Shown here one piece after another: positions 1 to 5,065 of a stretch of DNA of 5,065 nucleotides. The stretch comes from Bacteroidota bacterium. GTDB lineage: Bacteria; Bacteroidota; Bacteroidia; Bacteroidales; JAADJA01. The DNA lies in assembly GCA_024278155.1 (NCBI GenBank), contig JAJRTT010000183.1, forward strand, positions 1 to 5,065. The letters are read 5' to 3'. Numbering within the stretch: position 1 is the stretch's first letter; each line of letters opens with the position of its first letter. The translations under genes were made by a program, and so were the position numbers. The notes beneath the pieces are model-generated. The model was not told the origin of the DNA. It saw only the letters and a program-made list of their open reading frames with translations, and searched no databases.

Positions 1-60
1 CGGGCTTCGCCCTCTCCCGCACGGGGCACGGCGGGCTTCGGCGGACACTGTCCACCTGAT
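1..60. repeat. GC-rich patch with a direct repeat and short hairpins
   Basis: 44 of 60 bases are G or C, far above the AT-rich sequence that follows. The 9-mer CGGGCTTCG occurs at 1-9 and again at 32-40. Short self-complementary pieces include GGGC-TTC-GCCC (2-12), CCCG-CA-CGGG (16-25) and GGACA-C-TGTCC (43-53). No frame here joins the downstream gene, which has an in-frame TAA at 69-71. It may be the edge of a structured or dispersed repeat that starts outside the window. That reading is inference, because only its end is visible. Confidence 0.45.
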
Positions 61-86
61 AACACGAATAACAATTTCCCCTGTTT

Positions 87-428
87 ATGTTTTATTATGT
101 GTACATACTTCAATGCAACGACCAGTCTTATTATATCAGGTGCACAGAAAACCTGGAAGAAAGGTTGGCTGCACACAATAAAGGATTGGTAAAATCGACC
201 AAGGGGAAGTTACCGGTAAATATTGTTGCATATATTGCTTTTAGGGAAAAGGCCAAAGCCTATCAATTTGAGAAATATTTAAAATCAGGTTCGGGAAGGG
301 CATTCAGGAACAAAAAGGCCAATTTAGCTCCTATCTACGTATCAATACCTCCGTGGCACCGTACCCAAACTCTTTCATGGAAGCATCCCGGGCGCTCACA
401 TTATCATAGTCTTTCAGGATTTCCCTGA
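87..428 (+). CDS. GIY-YIG domain protein with altered core motif and run-on C-terminus
   Basis: Residues 1-77 match the small single-domain GIY-YIG (UvrC-like, UPF0213-type) nucleases common in Bacteroidota. The first motif half is YVY (residues 4-6). The presumed catalytic Arg is R26 in NLEERL, followed by H30. The presumed metal-binding Glu is E62 in the family block FEKYLKSGSGRAF. The start is fixed by an in-frame TAA at 69-71, with no other ATG before the domain. Two things are odd. The second motif half reads YIR instead of YIG, because codon 138-140 is AGG where family members have a GGN glycine codon. Similarity also stops near residue 77 (about base 318), where relatives end within a few residues, yet the frame continues about 36 more codons as the antisense of the neighbouring Smr gene. 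The gene may therefore be decaying or inactive. Relatives are presumed DNA nucleases of unknown cellular role. Confidence 0.75.
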   Translation: MFYYVYILQCNDQSYYIRCTENLEERLAAHNKGLVKSTKGKLPVNIVAYIAFREKAKAYQFEKYLKSGSGRAFRNKKANLAPIYVSIPPWHRTQTLSWKHPGRSHYHSLSGFP

Positions 429-1404
429 TGGCGGTTTTCAGGACACCTGTCCCCACACCATGGATGAAAGTAACCTTTGACAAATTATTGGCAATGGCAC
501 TTTCAAGGCTTTTTGTGAAATAATTTATCTGCACACGGAGCATTTCACTGTTCTCCATATTTTGGTGGTTGTCCACCAGTTCATAGATGTGCAAATCCAC
601 AACGGCTTCATGCGGACTGGTTTTATGCTCTTCGATAATATGTTTGGGCTTAACTTCCTTGGCTATTTTAACTTCGGGTTCATTTTGCTTTTTGGCTGTC
701 CCTGATTTAAGCAATGATGCTTGTGCCGAAAGTGGCAACAAGGAAACCACGATTGCTTTCCCTTCCATTAACGATGAATTTTTATAACTTCCCTCGGTAT
801 AGAACCGGGCAGGCTTCACACGGAACTCCGCACTCCCCGGACTTAGTATTTTCGTGTCTTCTTCCTTTTGGTACAACACCTGTACAACGCCCCGGCACCA
901 TTTTTCGATTTCGTCCCTTTCAATGGATTCGATCAACAGCATGGATTCCGGTGTAACCGAACCATAATCGAAGCCTGAAAAGCCCCCTTTTTCTTCCTCC
1001 CTGAAAAAACTGTAAAGAATATCATATTCGGTATGGTTAACGAGGTAAAGATCGACCATGCCCGTTATCAGCCACTTCTGGTCGTGTGGGACATAGGCCA
1101 GATAAATGCCATTTTCCAAAGTGCCCTGCCCACCAATATTCATCAAAGGGATGTTCCTTGAATCACTCTCATATTCCTGTTCGGGTTGTTCAGGGACCTC
1201 AACTGTTACCTCCTCATCAAATGCACTTTTGAAAGAGCCAGGCAATGAACCTGTTTCCACTTTCATCAATTCACTGATAACGACAGGTATCTCAAAACCA
1301 TCCTCGATCCTCACATTGACAAGCGAGGGACTCACAATCTTACTTACCACACCTCCCCCACTTTCATTTAAAAACACAACCCTATCTCCTATATTGAATT
1401 TCAT
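331..1404 (-). CDS. DUF2027 domain protein with C-terminal Smr domain
   Basis: A 357-residue protein with the layout of the DUF2027/Smr family typical of Bacteroidota. Residues 1-50 form a small beta-rich module (IGDRVVFLNESGGGVVSKI) that sets the DUF2027 N-terminus. An acidic, proline-bearing linker lies around 62-83. The DUF2027 body spans about 84-230, and a charged lysine/glutamate linker about 236-265. Residues 266-357 are an Smr (small MutS-related) domain, with the LDxH-type motif as VDLH (269-272), the HGxGxG loop as HGVGTG (315-320) and the closing GYGATEV block (347-353). Smr domains bind DNA or RNA and several cut it. The substrate of this family is unknown, and mismatch repair is not implied. 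The ATG is certain because TGA lies in frame two codons upstream (1410-1408). No Shine-Dalgarno is seen. The 3' end overlaps the convergent GIY-YIG frame by about 98 bp, with no terminator between them. Confidence 0.93.
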   Translation of the reverse strand: MKFNIGDRVVFLNESGGGVVSKIVSPSLVNVRIEDGFEIPVVISELMKVETGSLPGSFKSAFDEEVTVEVPEQPEQEYESDSRNIPLMNIGGQGTLENGIYLAYVPHDQKWLITGMVDLYLVNHTEYDILYSFFREEEKGGFSGFDYGSVTPESMLLIESIERDEIEKWCRGVVQVLYQKEEDTKILSPGSAEFRVKPARFYTEGSYKNSSLMEGKAIVVSLLPLSAQASLLKSGTAKKQNEPEVKIAKEVKPKHIIEEHKTSPHEAVVDLHIYELVDNHQNMENSEMLRVQINYFTKSLESAIANNLSKVTFIHGVGTGVLKTAIREILKDYDNVSARDASMKEFGYGATEVLIRR

Positions 1405-1420
1405 ATCTCAATTTTTTTTG

Positions 1421-1428
1421 CAAAATTA
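1421..1428 (-). promoter_or_regulatory. Possible Bacteroidota -7 box for the Smr gene
   Basis: Read on the minus strand this is TAATTTTG, matching the Bacteroidota -7 consensus TAnnTTTG, 16 bases before the ATG. It overlaps the palindrome TTTTGCAAAA (1416-1425). No TTTG -33 element sits at the expected 17-23 bp upstream, and the implied leader would be only about 10 nt. In AT-rich DNA such a match can occur by chance. Confidence 0.28.
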
Positions 1429-1583
1429 AGCTTTTTTGCAATGGTTAATTACCGGACTTTATCCGTGCATTCATAAATAAAACCACTCAGGCTTTTGTCT
1501 GTGCTTTCATCCACAAGACCTGGACAACCCCATAGGTGACAACACTAACGGGGAAAAGTCGAAGAAAACATCTTTGCTGTCCT

Positions 1584-1605
1584 TTGTTGGTGTTTTCACC
1601 AACAA
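1584..1605. repeat. Perfect 9-bp inverted repeat (hairpin) within repeat copy 1
   Basis: TTGTTGGTG (1584-1592), a TTTT loop (1593-1596) and CACCAACAA (1597-1605) form a perfect stem. No T-run follows on either strand, so it does not look like an intrinsic terminator. The second repeat copy keeps the right arm but its left arm is mismatched (GTTGTAG instead of GTTGGTG), so only this copy folds perfectly. Confidence 0.6.
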
Positions 1606-1665
1606 CTTAGACAATGACCTACCCAACATCTGCCTGTTGTAGTTTTCACCAACAACTTGAACAAT
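1586..1665. repeat. Two-copy 30-bp direct repeat, 50-bp period
   Basis: Copies lie at 1586-1615 and 1636-1665. They share the 17-mer GTTTTCACCAACAACTT (1592-1608 and 1642-1658) and match at 26 of 30 bases over the longer unit, with a 20-bp gap between them. A weaker third relative may lie at about 1495-1528 (TTGTCTGTG, then CTTTCATCCACAAG, then GGACAAC). The 50-bp spacing is not a multiple of three, so as coding sequence the copies are out of phase. Function unknown. Confidence 0.6.
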
Positions 1666-1739
1666 TGTCCCGATAGTGTTTCCAAAATTTTCAATGTCTA
1701 TGAAAAACCCCAAAAATCTTGATCCGAATGAATTAATAG

Positions 1740-1865
1740 AAGTCCCTTAAAAAACAATGGCAAGGGAGAAACCCCTGGACTAACTGGAAAACCGTGAACA
1801 GGGATTACAAATTAGATACTTTAGAAATATTGCCCGAAGGCTGGGTACTTTATGAAATACAGTAA
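1740..1865 (+). pseudogene. 3' fragment of an unidentified gene upstream of the glycosyltransferase remnant
   Basis: The frame is open from just after a TAG at 1737-1739 to a TAA at 1863-1865 and contains no ATG. Its product ends in a protein-like sequence, TLEILPEGWVLYEIQ, rich in Trp and Tyr (QWQGRNPW and NWKTVNRDYKLD come before it). Its stop lies 14 bases inside the start of the following frame (ATG at 1852), the kind of overlap seen between translationally coupled genes of an operon. I do not recognise the family. It is most simply the tail of a gene whose front is lost or frameshifted. A one-base shift near 1748 would connect it to the short frame starting at 1700. It could also be a chance open frame. 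Confidence 0.4.
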
Positions 1866-2262
1866 ACATATCGTCATATTAACGCCGGGTTTCCCCAAGA
1901 ATGAACAGGACACGACCTGTATCCCACCTTTGCAGGCCTATGTGGAAAATTTCACGGCCATCCATCCCGAAATAAAAATGAGCATCATATCTTTCCAATA
2001 TCCCTTTTTCAAATTGTTTCGTTTGATATTGGCGTTGCCAAAGCTTCACCGAATTGGGCCGTGGCCAAAACCGAAATATTTAAAGGGCTATACCGGTTTA
2101 GCAGAAACTGCAAAAGTTGAAACTGAAAGCCCCCCTTTGAACAGTGAAACGGTGCACAGGTATTTTGAATTAATCCAAAAGGAAAACTTCTATGCAAGTT
2201 GTCAACAATACCAACTTTGGGCAGGAGGTATGCCTTTCATGATGGTGACAAAACCAATATGA
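1852..2262 (+). pseudogene. Remnant of a GT4-type glycosyltransferase gene, middle deleted
   Basis: The first 52 residues (HIVILTPGFPKNEQDTTCIPPLQAYV, ending near SFQYPF) match the N-terminal nucleotide-fold strand and loop of Bacteroidota GT4 (group 1) glycosyltransferases, which build surface polysaccharides from nucleotide sugars. The family is about 350-400 residues long, while this frame has only 136. After base 2007 the main frame loses similarity. The +2 frame then reads QIVSFDIGVAK from 2010, resembling the VVSFDIG block near the family's C-terminus. Back in the main frame, SETVHRYFELIQKE (residues 98-111) resembles the usual C-terminal helix. The simplest reading is a large internal deletion near 2000-2010 plus a later frameshift, removing the donor-binding core and its E-x7-E region. 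The N-terminal match is strong. The C-terminal match is my inference from pattern memory. The product would be inactive. Confidence 0.6.
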
Positions 2263-2328
2263 GGCAACAATCAATTAAATGGAAATTCGCTCGCAAGTTC
2301 ATGAAATCCCCTGTTTGAGGCAATAAAA

Positions 2329-4134
2329 TTATTCGAACATCCAAGCCAATGCAATTACGCCTGCCCCGGTATGGGTACCCAATACGGGGGAAGCCCCGCT
2401 AATAAATTCTGGTTTTATGCCTGTAAGGTCCTCCATCTGCTTTGCAATACCATTTGCCCCTTCCTCATTTTTTGCATGGGAAATGGCATAGCCCCAGACT
2501 TTCTTCCCTTTGATCATTTTCTTCACCTCATCCATCAACATTTTCATGCTTTGTTTCTGGGATTTTGGTTTTCCAAATAATTCGGTTTTCCCTTCCTTGT
2601 TCACAACAACTATGGGCTGTACACCAAGCAGTTTCCCAAAAAAACCTTTAACAGCACTTACACGTCCACCCTTGACCATATACTTCAGGGTTTTTGTACT
2701 TGCCAATAAACGGGACTTTGAAATCCATTCGTCCATTTTTGCGGTAACTTCTTCATACGTTTTTCCCTTTTCAATCTCTTTAGCAGCCCTCAACACCTGC
2801 AATCCTAAACCACTCGCAAGCTTTTTAGAACTATAAACACTTACTTCTTTTTTGTTCCTTTCCGAAATCAAATGACCGGCCTTCCGGCTTGTGTTCCAGG
2901 TTCCACTGAGTTTATCACTTATATGAATGCCAACAATATTTTTATAATGCGAAGAAAGGTAATCGTATTTGTTGGTGAAATCTTTATATGTTGGCTGTGA
3001 AGTTGAGGGATAATAATCTGAATTCTCCAGCAAATCATAAAATTCATCTGGCGTAATTGTCACCGAATCCAAATAAAAATCCTTCTCAAAATGAACAGAA
3101 AGGGGGACAATATGAATCTGGTATTTTTCGATTAATTCCTGCGGGATATCGCAAGTTGAATCGGTAATAATAGCCGTATCCCATTTCCGGTGATTCACGA
3201 TCTGGTTTTGCATCACCATGTCATCCACCTTTTTATAGGTTATATTCCCAACATCCTTAATATTGTAAAACAGTTTTGCAGGTTTATCCGTATGGATGTG
3301 CAACCTCAATTTTTTTGGGGAACCGGCAATAACCTGTGAATCACCAAAACCTTCCATGGCCTTGCTCAACTTGTCCTTATTCTCTTTTACCGGGTTGTCA
3401 AATGTTATCAAAGCCTCTGTACAATAACGGAATGTAATTTCAGCCTCATCATGGAAAACATCTTCCAATTCCTGAACTTTCATTACGTTTCTTGTTGATA
3501 CAAGTTTTTTTAATTGACCATGTTTAAAAAAGTCGATCATACCTTCCAGGAAAAGGACAAAGCCTTTACCTCCGGCATCAACAACATTGGCTTTCGCCAG
3601 GACTTCCAATTGTTTTGGCGTATCCCGAAGTGCCTGTCTGGCCCTTTCGGTTGACTTAAAAATAAGCTGGTTAAAATCCTTTATTTTATCTTTCAGGGAA
3701 TAAACCGAATCTGCCCAATCGCGCATTACTGTTATCATGGTGCCTTCAACAGGGTTCGCGATTGCTTCATAGGCATAACGAACTGCTTTTTTGACAATTT
3801 CTGCAAATTTTTCAATGGTAAGATCTTTCTCGTTCTCAATTTCATTGCTGAACCCATAAAGGAACTGGGCAAAAATAATCCCTGAATTTCCCCTTGCGCC
3901 TACCAGGGCTGCATCTGCCAATGCAATAGCAGTGACTTGAATATTATCAGTGGGAATAACCGTATCAATAATCGAACGCATTGTGGAGGCCAGATTGGTC
4001 CCCGTATCTCCATCAGGAACTGGAAATACGCTAATCTTATTCATTTCCTTATGATTTTCAAAAATCCTTTGGGCTCCGGCGATGAAACTATAATAGAATC
4101 TTTTGCCGTCTAATTCTTCGGTTGAGAATTTCAC
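2329..4134 (-). CDS. DhaL (DAK2)-DegV fusion, putative fatty-acid kinase with built-in fatty-acid-binding domain
   Basis: A 601-residue cytosolic protein. Residues 5-205 are a DhaL/DAK2 kinase domain: VFPVPDGDTGTN (36-47, with Asp41 and Asp43 as expected Mg-nucleotide ligands), GARGNSG (79-85), PVEGT (128-132) and VVDAGG (184-189). Residues 215-312 match the FakA middle domain, with RYCTE and the histidine motif HIHTD (279-283). Residues 318-601 are a DegV/EDD domain: ITDSTCDIP, TSQPT (378-382), SGTWNTS (410-416), GGRVS (489-493) and GTHTGAG (586-592), the usual lipid-pocket residues. In Firmicutes, FakA phosphorylates a fatty acid held by a separate FakB (DegV) to give acyl-phosphate for PlsX/PlsY. 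Here both are on one chain, with DegV in place of FakA's C-terminal domain. All visible motifs are intact. The start is GTG at 4134: the first in-frame upstream stop is TAG at 4164-4162, no ATG lies between, and the next internal Met is residue 31. No Shine-Dalgarno and no clear terminator downstream. Confidence 0.93.
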   Translation of the reverse strand: MKFSTEELDGKRFYYSFIAGAQRIFENHKEMNKISVFPVPDGDTGTNLASTMRSIIDTVIPTDNIQVTAIALADAALVGARGNSGIIFAQFLYGFSNEIENEKDLTIEKFAEIVKKAVRYAYEAIANPVEGTMITVMRDWADSVYSLKDKIKDFNQLIFKSTERARQALRDTPKQLEVLAKANVVDAGGKGFVLFLEGMIDFFKHGQLKKLVSTRNVMKVQELEDVFHDEAEITFRYCTEALITFDNPVKENKDKLSKAMEGFGDSQVIAGSPKKLRLHIHTDKPAKLFYNIKDVGNITYKKVDDMVMQNQIVNHRKWDTAIITDSTCDIPQELIEKYQIHIVPLSVHFEKDFYLDSVTITPDEFYDLLENSDYYPSTSQPTYKDFTNKYDYLSSHYKNIVGIHISDKLSGTWNTSRKAGHLISERNKKEVSVYSSKKLASGLGLQVLRAAKEIEKGKTYEEVTAKMDEWISKSRLLASTKTLKYMVKGGRVSAVKGFFGKLLGVQPIVVVNKEGKTELFGKPKSQKQSMKMLMDEVKKMIKGKKVWGYAISHAKNEEGANGIAKQMEDLTGIKPEFISGASPVLGTHTGAGVIALAWMFE

Positions 4135-4149
4135 GATAGTAAGTTTTAG

Positions 4150-4166
4150 TTTAGAACGATTCTAAA
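4150..4166. promoter_or_regulatory. Perfect 7-bp inverted repeat in the leader of the DhaL-DegV gene
   Basis: TTTAGAA-CGA-TTCTAAA is a perfect 7-bp inverted repeat with a 3-bp centre, 15 bases before the GTG start and about 7 bases past a -7-like box. It would lie at the transcription start. It could be a repressor operator or form a short hairpin at the mRNA 5' end. Which one, if either, cannot be told from sequence. Confidence 0.45.
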
Positions 4167-4173
4167 TTTTATG

Positions 4174-4181
4174 CAAAGATA
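4174..4181 (-). promoter_or_regulatory. Possible -7 box of the DhaL-DegV gene
   Basis: The minus strand reads TATCTTTG, an exact match to the Bacteroidota TAnnTTTG -7 element, 39 bases before the GTG. The implied start site (about 4167) gives a leader of roughly 33 nt, a normal length. No TTTG element is seen at the expected -33 spacing. It lies downstream of the terminator of the preceding gene, consistent with separate transcription. Confidence 0.4.
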
Positions 4182-4329
4182 TGCAAAAAAACCAAGATGG
4201 TTTTGCGACTTACTAACAGCCATACGGTGAATTTGTTTTCAATGATTGTCCAAACCGGTGAATTCCAACTGCAAGCAATCAAGATGGGATTTTTAATAAG
4301 GCAGTTCTTGATTATTGTTAAAATGAAGC

Positions 4330-4362
4330 AAAAAAAAAGAGGCGGCTACAAGTGGCCACCCC
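4330..4362 (-). terminator. Rho-independent terminator of the outer-membrane barrel gene
   Basis: On the minus strand GGGGUGGC (4362-4355) pairs with GCCGCCUC (4346-4339) over 8 bp, including two G-U pairs, around an 8-base loop. A run of nine T follows (4338-4330). It begins 27 bases after the barrel gene's TAA. The plus strand has no T-run after the stem, so it should act in one direction only. It ends barrel transcription before the DhaL-DegV gene. Confidence 0.85.
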
Positions 4363-4388
4363 TGATATTTATGTATGAGAGTCTTTTT

Positions 4389-5065
4389 TTAGAAGGAATA
4401 AGAAACGCCCAACAACAATGAGATTGTGTTTGTTTTAATATCTTCCAGTTGCCCTTCAGGGATATCTATAGTCTTCTCTTTAAGTTCCCCGATATTTGAG
4501 AACCCCATTGCATACCTGATGTTTGCATAAGCTCTCCAGGGACTTCTCCTGCCCCCAAAGGGCATACTTGCACCTCCACCAATAATAAAACCATAGTCAA
4601 ATCCCGAATATTCATCACGGTATTTTCTTTTGTCGGTTGCGGTGTTATGATCATCGTCACGCCATTTTTCCCCGTTGATCGTCAGACCTGATAAGGCCGC
4701 GGCATAAAAACCCGCTTCCCCAAAATACTGCAATGCCTTAGGATCGCCAAATGTAAACTTGGCCAAAACCGGAATCGTCATGTATGTTGAGACCTGCTTT
4801 GCCCCGGTAACGGTATCTATCGGGCTCCCTATACTATCCGTATAAAACAGATAATCCGTAGTGGCGCCTTTTTGTTCCAATGCAAATTCGACCTGGACAG
4901 AAATTATTTTCCCAAAATCGGAGGTAATCAAGTCTTCCAGGGAATAATTGGCAAACCCACCAATATTGTACCCCACGATCATGGAATTGTTCTGTATGGA
5001 TTTTCCCGAAAGGTTGGCAAAATTTGCACCGATACGGCCACCGGCCGTAATTTGGGCAAAAGATA
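4389..5065 (-). CDS. Outer-membrane beta-barrel protein, PorT type (5' end outside window)
   Basis: The frame is open from the right edge to TAA at 4391-4389, giving about 225 residues in view. The visible product opens with SFAQITAGGRIGANFANLSG, where SFAQ looks like the end of a signal peptide cut after AQ. Only the start and hydrophobic core of that peptide are therefore missing. The rest alternates beta-strand segments and polar loops in the pattern of the PorT/OMP_b-brl_2 family: an early GYNIGGFANYSL strand, VQVEFALEQKGATTDY, YMTIPVLAKFTFG, YFGEAGFYAAALSG, DYGFIIGGGASMPFGG and the closing ISLLLGVSYSF. The last residue is Phe, as in BAM-dependent barrels. An internal Met at 4982 would give a tidy 197-residue frame, but it would drop the signal peptide and first strand, so it is not the start. 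The protein should sit in the outer membrane. Its substrate or partner is unknown, and similarity to PorT does not prove a role in type IX secretion. A strong terminator follows. Confidence 0.85.
   Translation of the reverse strand, partial: SFAQITAGGRIGANFANLSGKSIQNNSMIVGYNIGGFANYSLEDLITSDFGKIISVQVEFALEQKGATTDYLFYTDSIGSPIDTVTGAKQVSTYMTIPVLAKFTFGDPKALQYFGEAGFYAAALSGLTINGEKWRDDDHNTATDKRKYRDEYSGFDYGFIIGGGASMPFGGRRSPWRAYANIRYAMGFSNIGELKEKTIDIPEGQLEDIKTNTISLLLGVSYSF

Larger units (their letters stand above)
1405..1739. other. Intergenic region without a supported gene
   Basis: No protein can be supported in these 335 bases. A reverse open frame at 1713-1507 (68 codons) has no recognisable family, and it runs through the repeats, which sit in different phases, so it is probably not coding. 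A short forward frame (1700-1750, starting MKNPKNLDPNELIEVP) ends at TAA. One base shift there would join it to the open frame that follows at 1740. That may mean it is the front part of a broken small gene, but no homology confirms it. The repeat pair at 1586-1665 is the main structure. Confidence 0.5.

Noticed and set aside
1..60. tRNA or rRNA end in the GC-rich patch
   Set aside because: I could not fit a cloverleaf, a TΨC arm or a known rRNA end to it.
587..1429. Forward open frames at 587-787, 714-956 and 1106-1429
   Set aside because: They lie opposite the well-supported Smr gene and show no family motifs.
1586..1665. Two repeats with a unique spacer, a possible mini-CRISPR
   Set aside because: There are only two copies, they differ at 4 of 30 bases, the spacer is 20 bp, and no cas gene or leader is in view.
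1507..1713. Reverse open frame of 68 codons
   Set aside because: It has no recognisable family or start signal, and it crosses repeats that are out of phase with each other, so it is probably chance.
2009..2197. Reverse open frame of 62 codons over the glycosyltransferase remnant
   Set aside because: It has no protein-family features, and the forward strand carries the recognisable glycosyltransferase sequence.
2261..2328. TGAGGCAA at 2259-2266 and 2315-2322 as a repeat, and a terminator for the DhaL-DegV gene
   Set aside because: An 8-base match is weak, and no stem followed by a T-run is present on the minus strand.
2371..2836. Forward open frames at 2371-2580 and 2510-2836
   Set aside because: They are antisense to the DegV domain, whose motifs are all intact.
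4197..4421. Forward open frame of 74 codons
   Set aside because: It runs through the terminator and into the end of the barrel gene, and its composition is that of AT-rich intergenic DNA.
4466..4660. Reverse open frame of 64 codons inside the barrel gene
   Set aside because: It is an alternate frame of the same strand. The barrel frame is continuous and family-like.

Overview
The window looks like chromosomal DNA from a member of the Bacteroidota. The evidence is a DUF2027 plus Smr protein, a DhaL-DegV fusion protein, a PorT-type outer membrane barrel, moderate-to-low GC content, weak or absent Shine-Dalgarno sequences, and TAnnTTTG-like -7 boxes. I cannot place it to genus.

Layout. Positions 1-60 are a GC-rich, repeat-bearing patch, followed by a small forward GIY-YIG gene (87-428) with a changed core motif and a run-on 3' end. 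That end overlaps, tail to tail, a reverse-strand gene for a DUF2027/Smr protein (1404-331). From 1405 to 2328 there is no intact gene. This 0.9 kb gap holds a pair of 30-bp repeats 50 bp apart, one forming a perfect 9-bp hairpin. It also holds the remains of what looks like a surface-glycan operon: the 3' end of an unidentified gene overlapping the start of a collapsed GT4 glycosyltransferase gene. Next is a reverse-strand gene of 601 codons (4134-2329) that fuses a DhaL/FakA-like kinase to a DegV/FakB-like fatty-acid-binding domain. It has a GTG start and a perfect inverted repeat in its leader. A rho-independent terminator (4362-4330) separates it from the last gene, a reverse-strand outer-membrane beta-barrel protein whose signal peptide is cut by the window edge.

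How the genes relate. The three well-preserved genes (Smr, DhaL-DegV, barrel) share a strand, but long gaps and the terminator suggest that each is transcribed separately. The DhaL-DegV protein probably feeds exogenous fatty acids into phospholipid synthesis, and the barrel is an envelope protein. The Smr protein is a putative nucleic-acid-binding or nuclease protein with no visible link to its neighbours. I found no convincing new multi-gene system. The points most worth following up are the glycosyltransferase remnant with its repeats, the altered GIY-YIG protein, and the inverted repeat ahead of the DhaL-DegV gene.
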